Below are positions 1 to 5,105 of a stretch of 11,611 bases of DNA, in pieces (the stretch's first letter is position 1; each line of letters opens with the position of its first letter). The translations under genes and the position numbers were made by a program. This DNA is from Anaerolineales bacterium. Lineage in GTDB: Bacteria > Chloroflexota > Anaerolineae > Epilineales > JAANWY01. Where the stretch lies: the NCBI GenBank assembly GCA_018263655.1, contig JAANWY010000052.1, forward strand, positions 1-11,611. The letters are read 5' to 3'. A model generated the notes under the pieces. The model saw nothing but the letters and a program-made list of their open reading frames with translations. It had not been told where the DNA came from and ran no database searches.

Positions 1-834
1 GCTGCCGGCTGGCGCCGGCGTAGCGGTTGGTGTGTTGGTCGCGGTGGCTGTGGGCGTCGCTGTGGATGTTGCAGTGGGTGTGGGGGTGGCCGTCGCAGTC
101 GACGTGGCGGTTGCGGTGGCAGTGGGCGTCGCTGTGGATGTTGCGGTCGGGGTAGAGGTGGCCGTTGCCGTAGGGGTTGGCGATGCGAGTGCAGCAGAGT
201 TCTTTTGTTTAGGGGTACCGTTGATGGGATTGGGTGGGGTACCGGCATCGAAGCCGTTGCGGATCGTGCCGTCGTTAGTAGACCAGTTCGCCGCCTCGGT
301 GCCTGAATCGGTGGGATCGACACGCTCCATGGTCTTCCTGTCGGCGGAATCGCCGGCGAACCATCCTCCAGTGTCTTGGTTGATTCTATCGATCTCGTTG
401 CCTGTGCCATTGGGGCAATTCGGAGCATCGTAGAGGACCAGTTGTCCCGGAGAGCTGTTAGACATACTGATGGTTGCATCCCAGATGTCCACGATGCTTG
501 CCCCGCCGGCGTCTCTGACGTCGTCCTCGTGGTTGGCGTAGATCAGATAGCTGTGGGCCGGGATGGTTGTGGTGGTGAAGTCATCGGCGTCGGAGAAGTT
601 GAGACAGGCACTGGTGTCCGCTCCGTAGATTGACCAGTTGGCAATGTCGATAGGGGAGCCAGTGTTATTGTACAGCTCGAGCCATTCGTCCGCGGAGCTC
701 GCTTCGGTGCCCATCCAAGCGACTTCGTTAATGATGACAGAGGGTGGGGTCGCCGGCTGCGCGCCGGCATGTGTGAAGAGGGCGACCAACAGTACAGTGC
801 TGGTCCAGATGACGACTAAACTTGTTCGGCTCAC
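1..834 (-). CDS. Secreted lamin-tail-domain (LTD) protein with Thr/Pro linker, 3' end outside window
   Basis: The minus frame is open from a GTG at 834 to the window edge (278 codons, no stop seen), so the C-terminus is missing. A GGGGGGAG Shine-Dalgarno lies just upstream of the GTG. Residues 5-25 form a hydrophobic signal peptide, with likely cleavage after Ala-Gly-Ala. From about residue 33 the protein reads IINEVAWMGT...DEWLELYN, then a GxPIDIANWSIYG-type stretch. This is the classic start of the LTD fold found in extracellular bacterial proteins. The domain closes near residue 213 with GTPPNPINGTPKQKN. Residues 218 to the edge are a Thr-Pro-Thr-Ala linker of about 60 residues, which in Chloroflexota usually leads to another domain or a C-terminal anchor. 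The role is unknown; LTDs are thought to bind surfaces or ligands, sometimes next to nucleases. The gene lies 373 bp downstream of uppS in the same direction, but repeats separate them, so co-transcription is doubtful. Confidence 0.82.
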   Translation of the reverse strand, partial: MSRTSLVVIWTSTVLLVALFTHAGAQPATPPSVIINEVAWMGTEASSADEWLELYNNTGSPIDIANWSIYGADTSACLNFSDADDFTTTTIPAHSYLIYANHEDDVRDAGGASIVDIWDATISMSNSSPGQLVLYDAPNCPNGTGNEIDRINQDTGGWFAGDSADRKTMERVDPTDSGTEAANWSTNDGTIRNGFDAGTPPNPINGTPKQKNSAALASPTPTATATSTPTATSTATPTATATATSTATATPTPTATSTATPTATATNTPTATPAPAGS

Positions 835-871
835 GGGCTCCCCCCGTCGTATTGCTGCGTTGTCTGTTATG

Positions 872-1000
872 TAAGCGTTCAGCCACCCTTGCGAAGGTTG
901 GGAGTAGTCGCGGCCAGAGATTGGCTTGCGACTTCGAGGGGCCCTTCAACCCGAATGCGACTGGCAAACCTTCGCAAGGGTCCCCACTACCGAACGGTTA
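872..1000. repeat. Palindromic (MITE-like) intergenic element
   Basis: This imperfect inverted repeat fills much of the LTD-uppS gap. The outer ends are TAAGCGTTC (872-880) and GAACGGTTA (992-1000), one mismatch. Inside are perfect 15-bp arms, ACCCTTGCGAAGGTT (885-899) and AACCTTCGCAAGGGT (967-981). It has no coding capacity. GTTCAG-type ends resembling the left terminus recur singly near 6200 (GTATCCGTTCAGG) and 11485 (GTAACCGTTCAGG), suggesting a dispersed genomic family. Mobility is inferred, not shown; no target duplication was identified. Confidence 0.6.
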
Positions 1001-1076
1001 TCTCAAGATTTCCAACGTGAAGCCTGCGCGGTAGATACGGACGCAGTCGAGGGCTTCACTCGAGCTCGCTTTGCAC

Positions 1077-1205
1077 GCAACTACTCAGCCGCTCTAGCTG
1101 GATGATGCGGACGCCTACGTCCGACATCCAGCGACCTACTACGGTGAGTCTTCGCCACAAAAGTCCGGGACTGTCGTCCCTGGCGAGCGGAGGGCGAGTA
1201 GTTGC
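1077..1205. repeat. Nested inverted-repeat element, multi-branched fold, just 3' of uppS
   Basis: The outer stem is GCAACTACTC (1077-1086) with GAGTAGTTGC (1196-1205). It continues as CCGCTC (1089-1094) with GAGCGG (1185-1190). The outer stem encloses two hairpins. The first pairs GCTGGATG (1097-1104) with CATCCAGC (1125-1132), with CGGACG/CGTCCG and a CCTA loop inside. The second is GGGAC-TGTC-GTCCC (1167-1180). All listed stems are perfect. The element begins 3 bp past the uppS stop, so it would be in the uppS 3' UTR and could act in RNA stability or termination, although no U-tract follows. A palindromic mobile repeat is equally possible. Confidence 0.6.
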
Positions 1206-1207
1206 CT

Positions 1208-1954
1208 TTACACTTTCACCCCGTAGCCTTCCAGCCTACGGTTTTCAACCTGTCGTCGCTCCTGCGTCCGTCGATCGTACATCATCAGCGCTTTACGCAG
1301 TTCCTCGGCGTTGAAGTCCGGCCAGAGGACTGAGGTGACATAGAACTCAGCGGTTGCCGCTTGCCAGGGGAAGAAGTTGCTCAGGCGCCTTTCGCCGCCG
1401 GTGCGGATTACGAGGTCCATCGGCGGTAGGCCGGCGGTGTCCAGATGGCGGTCGAACAAGTCCTCTGTAACCTGCGCCGCCGGCACGCCGTCAGCCACGA
1501 TCTGCCGCGCGGCCTGCAGCATATCCTGCCGGCCCCCGTAGTTGAAGGCAACGCCGAGGATGTAGTTTTCGTTGTCCTTTGTAAGTTCGACGGCCTCGCG
1601 CACTTTCTGAGCCAGCGGTTCAGGGACACCGTCCAAGGAGCCCAGGTGCCGTAGTTGGATGCCGCGCTGGTGAAAGTTGGGAGCCTCGCGGTCGATCACG
1701 TACTCCAGGATGCGGAAGAAGCCGGTGATTTCGTCCTCCGGCCGGCCCCAGTTCTCGGTGGAGAAAACATAGAGGGTGACAACCCGGATATCGAACCTCT
1801 CGCACGCTTCCAGCACGCGCCGAACGTTCTCGGTGCCGAAGCGATGTCCGACCAGGCGAGGGAAACGGCGCTGCTGGGCCCAACGCCCGTTGCCGTCCAT
1901 CATAATGCCAACATGTCGCGGGCGAAACTGTAGATTGTCGAGCGTGTTCTCCAA
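1208..1954 (-). CDS. uppS: Isoprenyl transferase (undecaprenyl diphosphate synthase)
   Basis: This is a cis-prenyltransferase that condenses isopentenyl diphosphate units onto farnesyl diphosphate to make the lipid carrier for peptidoglycan and other glycans; it acts in the cytoplasm at the membrane. The 248 residues match the family length. Motifs run in order: HVGIMMDGNGRWA near residues 14-26 with catalytic Asp20, GHRFG at 36-40, TLYVFSTENWGRP, FNYGGRQD, and DLVIRTGGERRLSNFF followed by VLWPDF (allylic and homoallylic diphosphate site). The start is TTG at 1954. No ATG or GTG gives a longer plausible product, and AGGGGG (1962-1967) lies 7 nt upstream on the minus strand. The frame upstream is open through the tandem array but has no start codon. 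The usual neighbour cdsA is absent here. The function is near certain; the TTG start is well supported. Confidence 0.96.
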   Translation of the reverse strand: MENTLDNLQFRPRHVGIMMDGNGRWAQQRRFPRLVGHRFGTENVRRVLEACERFDIRVVTLYVFSTENWGRPEDEITGFFRILEYVIDREAPNFHQRGIQLRHLGSLDGVPEPLAQKVREAVELTKDNENYILGVAFNYGGRQDMLQAARQIVADGVPAAQVTEDLFDRHLDTAGLPPMDLVIRTGGERRLSNFFPWQAATAEFYVTSVLWPDFNAEELRKALMMYDRRTQERRQVENRRLEGYGVKV

Positions 1955-1987
1955 GTGACGTCCCCCTGTCGTGGCGTAATAGCTAGC

Positions 1988-2191
1988 ATGGTGTTCGCGA
2001 TGGTGTTCGCGATGGTGTTCGCGATGGTGTTCGCGATAGTGTTCGCGATAGTGCTCGCGATGGTGCTCGCGATGGTGCTCGCGATGGTGCTCGCGATGGT
2101 GTTCGCGATAGTGCTCGCGATAGTGCTCGCGATAGTGCTCGCGATAGTGCTCGCGATAGTGCTCGCGATAGTGCTCGCGATAGTGCTCGCC
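1988..2191. repeat. 17-copy 12-bp tandem array (mini-satellite) in the uppS leader
   Basis: Seventeen head-to-tail units of consensus ATRGTGYTCGCG vary at only two positions (third base G/A, seventh base T/C), plus a final-base change in the last unit. The order is four ATGGTGTTCGCG, one ATAGTGTTCGCG, one ATAGTGCTCGCG, three ATGGTGCTCGCG, one ATGGTGTTCGCG, then seven ATAGTGCTCGCG-type units. All four combinations occur in blocks, which fits slippage or unequal-exchange expansion. Each junction makes the palindrome TCGCGA, so it recurs every 12 bp. The array lies between the predicted uppS promoter and start codon. Length variation between strains is expected. Confidence 0.95.
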
Positions 2192-2210
2192 GGTGTTGTG
2201 TCAACAATCG

Positions 2211-2239
2211 ATTTTAGCGCTTTTCGTGCGCGCCGTCAA
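2211..2239 (-). promoter_or_regulatory. Predicted sigma70-type promoter for uppS
   Basis: On the minus strand, TTGACG (2239-2234, five of six to TTGACA) and TAAAAT (2216-2211, five of six to TATAAT) are separated by exactly 17 bp. Transcription would start near 2204. This gives a leader of about 250 nt that includes the whole 12-bp array. Confidence 0.6.
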
Positions 2240-2308
2240 ACCTGGTGTCGTTAGACGTGGCTGAGTCGTCATCATCAGACTCTTTGGTCGCTCAGCCGGC
2301 GTGTGTGA

Positions 2309-2335
2309 CTGTCACGTGACAGGGTATGAGATAAT
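2309..2335 (+). promoter_or_regulatory. Extended -10 promoter with 14-bp palindromic operator candidate
   Basis: The perfect palindrome CTGTCACGTGACAG occupies 2309-2322. It is followed by TG-A-GATAAT (2327-2335), an extended -10 element with five of six matches. No good -35 hexamer is visible; the palindrome sits where one would be, as expected of a repressor or activator site. It would drive the TIMP-like gene with a UTR of roughly 90 nt. Together with the uppS promoter it makes this a divergent control region. The operator role is inferred. Confidence 0.42.
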
Positions 2336-2430
2336 ATGTATGCAACGTTTGCTTGAATCGAGCCGGCAGAGATGAGGGGGATTTCGGGCCGGCGCATACG
2401 ATTTCAGACCCTTCAAGGAGGTCAATACTG

Positions 2431-3435
2431 ATGATGATGATTAAGGCAATCAGGGTGATGCTTTTTCTAGCCGTTGTCATGGCTCTGCTGTTAGTCAATC
2501 CTGGTCGCGCCTATGCTTGCTTCTGCGTCCCTCGGGGGTCGCCGGCTGAAGAGCTGGCCAAGTCAACCGCCGTCTTTACGGGCCGGGTGGTCAGCATCGA
2601 GTCTTCGTCCGCCCCGCTGTGGCGCGATGTGGACTCGGTCAACGTCACATTCCGTGTCTCAGAAGTGTGGAAAGGCCCTCGGCGCGGCAAGTTGACGGTT
2701 CTCACGGCCCGCCACGGGATCGATTGCGGCTACGAATTTGAGAGCGGGAAGGAATACCTCGTCTACGCTGCCGGGGCGGAAAACCGGCTGGTCGTGTGGT
2801 TCTGCAGCCGCACCCAGCCTCTGGCGGAGGCTCGTGAGGACCTGGCGGTCTTGGGTGCCGGCCGCGCGCCGCTCGAAGCTTTCGGCGACGTAGGGGTTGA
2901 GGTCCATGCGAGCCCTGACCTCCCTGGGAAGCGCGAAGCCAGCCAGTCGTTCGCGTACTTCGTGCCCTGGGGCTGGCTCACGGAGGAAGGTCGGCTTTCC
3001 AAGGAGCACGTTGGCTTTGCCTTCTGGAACGATCCAGAGAAGGCGCCCATCGTCTCGCCTCTGCTCTGGCACGGATCGGTCTACGGTGGTCGGGTCACGG
3101 AGGACATCAAATTGGCCCTCGTTGAGAAGATCGGTAACGACGCTCGCATGACGGGGCCGTGGGAGTTCGGCGCAAGCGGGCCACTCCGTGTCGGTGTCGA
3201 TGATGAACCCCTGGCGGCTGAGATGAAGGCTAGTCAAGTCTTCATCCGTCAAGCCGGCTACCCGAGTACCAGTGGCGTCACAAAATACACCGTGCGCGCG
3301 GGAGATACCCTCAGCGAAATCGCCGGCAAGTTCGGCACCAGTGTCGGCGCTATCGCTCAAGCCAACAATATCGCTGACCGGACTCTGATCTTCACCGGCC
3401 AGATTCTCGTCGTACCGATAGCCAGCGCCCAATAA
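2431..3435 (+). CDS. Secreted TIMP/netrin-like (NTR) domain protein with C-terminal LysM
   Basis: The protein has 334 residues. ATG 2431 is chosen over an in-frame TTG at 2353 because AAGGAGG (2415-2421) lies 9 nt upstream and a clean signal peptide follows (hydrophobic residues 9-22, cleavage after Ala27-Tyr28-Ala29). The mature chain would begin Cys30-Phe-Cys32-Val-Pro, like the Cys-X-Cys N-terminus of metalloproteinase inhibitors of the TIMP family. Further matches are AVFTGRVVS, the VSEVWKGP strand, GIDCGYEF, KEYLVYA and a later Cys before LAEAREDLAVLG. The NTR-like region spans about 30-150. Residues about 150-280 are an unrecognised beta-rich region. Residues 285-329 are a LysM (YTVRAGDTLSEIAGKFG...LIFTGQILVVP) expected to bind peptidoglycan or a related glycan. 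The next gene is also a LysM protein on the same strand. Protease inhibition is only a possibility. Confidence 0.85.
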   Translation: MMMIKAIRVMLFLAVVMALLLVNPGRAYACFCVPRGSPAEELAKSTAVFTGRVVSIESSSAPLWRDVDSVNVTFRVSEVWKGPRRGKLTVLTARHGIDCGYEFESGKEYLVYAAGAENRLVVWFCSRTQPLAEAREDLAVLGAGRAPLEAFGDVGVEVHASPDLPGKREASQSFAYFVPWGWLTEEGRLSKEHVGFAFWNDPEKAPIVSPLLWHGSVYGGRVTEDIKLALVEKIGNDARMTGPWEFGASGPLRVGVDDEPLAAEMKASQVFIRQAGYPSTSGVTKYTVRAGDTLSEIAGKFGTSVGAIAQANNIADRTLIFTGQILVVPIASAQ

Positions 3436-3494
3436 CCGGCTACGTGGTCAGGGTCGAGCGGAGGGCGTTCGTCGCCGCACAGTTGACGGGCGCC

Positions 3495-3510
3495 GGGCGC
3501 ACGAGCGCCC
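3495..3510. other. Short GC-rich hairpin after the TIMP-like gene
   Basis: GGGCGC (3495-3500), loop ACGA, GCGCCC (3505-3510) is a perfect 6-bp stem. It lies 60 bp after the upstream stop codon and just before a promoter candidate. No T-run follows, so it is a weak terminator candidate at best. It lies between two copies of CACAGTTGAC (3478-3487 and 3512-3521). Confidence 0.4.
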
Positions 3511-3516
3511 TCACAG

Positions 3517-3545
3517 TTGACAAACAGCTCCGACCAGGCTAGACT
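3517..3545 (+). promoter_or_regulatory. Sigma70-type promoter candidate upstream of the L,D-transpeptidase gene
   Basis: A perfect -35 hexamer TTGACA (3517-3522) is followed after exactly 17 bp by TAGACT (3540-3545, four of six). The -35 lies inside the second copy of the direct repeat CACAGTTGAC (first copy 3478-3487, 34 bp upstream), a possible regulator site. The start codon is about 290 bp away, so the leader would carry the palindromes at 3578-3593 and 3631-3702. It could serve the transpeptidase gene or be a chance match. Confidence 0.42.
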
Positions 3546-3577
3546 TGGTAAATTGCAAAGCCCGTTCGTAGTGAGCG

Positions 3578-3702
3578 CGGATGCGCGCATCCGTCCGGAA
3601 CGCAGTGGAGTGCCGTCGCGGAGCCTTGGTCATCGTTTGGGCCAGATAAGCGCAAAATGTAGGGCAAGTTGCCAACTTGCCCTACAAGTGGCCGAAACGA
3701 TG
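3578..3702. repeat. Palindromic repeat region between the two LysM genes
   Basis: Within the 404-bp gap 3436-3839 there is a perfect 16-bp palindrome, CGGATGCGCGCATCCG (3578-3593). After it comes a nested hairpin: outer arms CATCGTTTGGGCCA (3631-3644) and TGGCCGAAACGATG (3689-3702), one mismatch, and perfect inner arms TGTAGGGCAAGTTG (3658-3671) and CAACTTGCCCTACA (3673-3686). Bases 3599-3623 resemble the repeat at 11530-11553 (AACGnAGTGGAG...CCGT). No ORF with coding character was found in the gap. Confidence 0.6.
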
Positions 3703-3839
3703 ACTATCGCCCGTCATGGTACCGTAGGATGCCGGGACGCGACTCTGGCTTCGCCTCCGTGGCTGACTACGAACCTAGATTGCGATTTACCGAGACTATG
3801 CTCAGTTTCTCAGCCTCAGTGAATCAAGGATGAGTAGCA

Positions 3840-4802
3840 ATGATGTTTCTTTTTCACGCGATTCATCAGCGTGAGTGGCTCGTCGTGCCACTCACTATCC
3901 TGGCGGTGCTCGTGCTGGGCGTCACGCCGGCTCATGCCGACACGATCCACATCGTGCAGGCCGGCGAAAACCTGCGGCGCATCGCCGAGCGGTATGACAC
4001 TACGGTGCCGGCCATCTTGCAGGCGAACGACGTGAGCGACCCCGACTTCGTCTACGTCGGACAGCGGCTGCACATCCCGACGAGCAGCGTGGCGCCGGCT
4101 GCGCCGGGTACGTATGTTGTCCAGCCGGGCGATACCGTGTTCAGCATCGCGCGCCGGCTGGGCGTGAGTCAGCGGGCATTGGCGCGGGCTAACGGTATCG
4201 TTGATCCCAGCTTCGTCTGGACCGATCAACGGCTCCAGCTCCCGGTGGGCGATGCGTCGCCTCAGGCAGGATACCGGCGACACGTGGTGGAGGCCGGCGA
4301 AACCTTGTTCAGCATTGCCATGCGTTACGGCGTGACCGCGAACAGCCTCGCGCAGGCCAACGAGCTGCGATCTGCGGACCTGATCACCACGGGTCAGCAA
4401 CTGATCATTCCGGGCGGAGCGTCTCGCCCCGCGACCGAGTCACCAACCGAAGGTAAGTGGATCGACATCGATGTGAGGCTGCAGCGGCTGATAGCCTACG
4501 AAAGCGAGCAGCCTGTCTTCAGAACGACGGTGAGCACCGGGACGGCGAGTACTCCCACGGTGTTGGGGCGGTTTGCCATTCGGAGTAAACTGCCGTCTCA
4601 GCACATGTTCGGCCCCGGCTACAACTTCCCCGATGTGCCTTGGGTGATGTACTTCCACGGCGCCTATGCCATCCACGGCGCCTACTGGCACAGCGATTTC
4701 GGTGTGCCGCGCAGCCACGGCTGTGTCAACGTGCGCCCTGCCGACGCGCAGTGGCTCTATAACTGGGCGCCAGCCGGCACGCCTGTCGTGGTACACCAGT
4801 AG
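3840..4802 (+). CDS. L,D-transpeptidase (YkuD) with three LysM domains
   Basis: The protein has 320 residues. ATG 3840 has AAGGA at 3826-3830, 9 nt upstream. Residues 13-33 are a signal peptide ending Ala-His-Ala. Three LysM repeats follow at about 36-80 (IVQAGENLRRIAERYDT), 91-135 (YVVQPGDTVFSIARRLGV) and 146-190 (HVVEAGETLFSIAMRYGV). Each ends in a QRLHIP/QRLQLP/QQLIIP-type strand. The YkuD catalytic domain spans about 206-320 with the diagnostic HGAYWH...SHGCVNV motif: His279, His284, Ser292, His293 and nucleophile Cys295. Such enzymes form 3-3 peptidoglycan cross-links or attach proteins to the wall outside the membrane, and the LysMs hold the enzyme on the glycan. All key residues are present. 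The gene follows the LysM/NTR gene on the same strand after 404 bp of repeats and a promoter candidate, so it is probably transcribed on its own. Confidence 0.95.
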   Translation: MMFLFHAIHQREWLVVPLTILAVLVLGVTPAHADTIHIVQAGENLRRIAERYDTTVPAILQANDVSDPDFVYVGQRLHIPTSSVAPAAPGTYVVQPGDTVFSIARRLGVSQRALARANGIVDPSFVWTDQRLQLPVGDASPQAGYRRHVVEAGETLFSIAMRYGVTANSLAQANELRSADLITTGQQLIIPGGASRPATESPTEGKWIDIDVRLQRLIAYESEQPVFRTTVSTGTASTPTVLGRFAIRSKLPSQHMFGPGYNFPDVPWVMYFHGAYAIHGAYWHSDFGVPRSHGCVNVRPADAQWLYNWAPAGTPVVVHQ

Positions 4803-4803
4803 T

Positions 4804-4820
4804 CGGTTGTCAGTCAACCG
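4804..4820 (+). terminator. Weak terminator hairpin after the L,D-transpeptidase gene
   Basis: CGGTTG (4804-4809), loop TCAGT, CAACCG (4815-4820) starts 1 bp past the stop codon. The stem is short and no T-tract follows directly; TTTTT comes about 22 bp later. The larger hairpins at 4883-5069 may be the real terminators. Confidence 0.3.
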
Positions 4821-4882
4821 CAATCAGTCGGCGATCTCATGTTTTTACGTGATACACCTCAGCCTGAGCAGTGATTGGGGTC

Positions 4883-4962
4883 GGAAAGAAATAATTATCC
4901 CAACCTGCTCCCGCTGGATTTGGCAATCCAGGCCGAGCGAGATGGGATATTTTATTTCTTCC
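4883..4962. repeat. Large imperfect hairpin between convergent genes
   Basis: The left arm (4883-4920, GGAAAGAAATAATTATCCCA then CGCTGGATT) pairs imperfectly with the right arm (4925-4962, AATCCAG ... TGGGATATTTTATTTCTTCC) around a tiny loop. On both strands the 3' side is T-rich (TTTTATTTCTTCC plus, TTATTTCTTTCC minus), so it could terminate transcription from either side. CTGAGCAGT (4864-4872) precedes it. Confidence 0.6.
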
Positions 4963-4983
4963 ACGTCCCTTAGTAGGTGATCG

Positions 4984-5069
4984 CGGGCGGAAAGAAACAC
5001 GGACAAAAATCGGAAGAGGATAAACGTCCGTGTTTCCTTACTGTCCGTGAGGTTGTTTCTTCTCGCCCG
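4984..5069. terminator. Nested hairpin, candidate bidirectional terminator
   Basis: The outer arms are CGGGCG (4984-4989) and CGCCCG (5064-5069), followed inward by AAAGAAAC/GTTTCTT-type pairing. The inner perfect 10-bp stem is AAACACGGAC (4995-5004) with GTCCGTGTTT (5026-5035). A third CTGTCCGTG copy (5041-5049) can compete for the same arm. The plus-strand 3' side reads GTTTCC and the minus-strand side GTTTCTTTCC. Its position, 36 bp beyond the stop of the kinase gene on the other strand, suits a shared terminator for convergent genes. It may equally be a dispersed palindromic repeat. Confidence 0.45.
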
Positions 5070-5105
5070 GCTAGCATCTATGATCAGCCTTGCCACGCCA
5101 ACTTC

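Noticed and set aside
32..433. Plus-strand Val/Ala/Gly-rich open frame
   Set aside because: It is the antisense of the Thr-Pro-Thr-Ala linker and LTD domain, which have a signal peptide, Shine-Dalgarno and family motifs on the minus strand.
1077..1205. Known riboswitch or tRNA
   Set aside because: The branched fold lacks any cloverleaf landmarks such as a CCA end or TTCRA arm, and no riboswitch consensus was recognised.
1988..2191. CRISPR array
   Set aside because: The units are directly adjacent with no spacers, and there are no cas genes.
1955..2254. Plus-strand frame of MVFA/IVLA tetrapeptide repeats, and a minus-strand ALSR repeat frame at 1983-2207
   Set aside because: Both are products of the 12-bp tandem array, which is a multiple of three. 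They use GTG or TTG starts without a convincing ribosome site and have no non-repeat domain.
2353..2430. Longer TTG start for the TIMP-like protein
   Set aside because: It would put 26 charged residues before the signal peptide, whereas AAGGAGG fits ATG 2431.
3495..3510. Rho-independent terminator for the TIMP-like gene
   Set aside because: The stem is perfect but only 6 bp long and no T-run follows; it is listed only as a hairpin.
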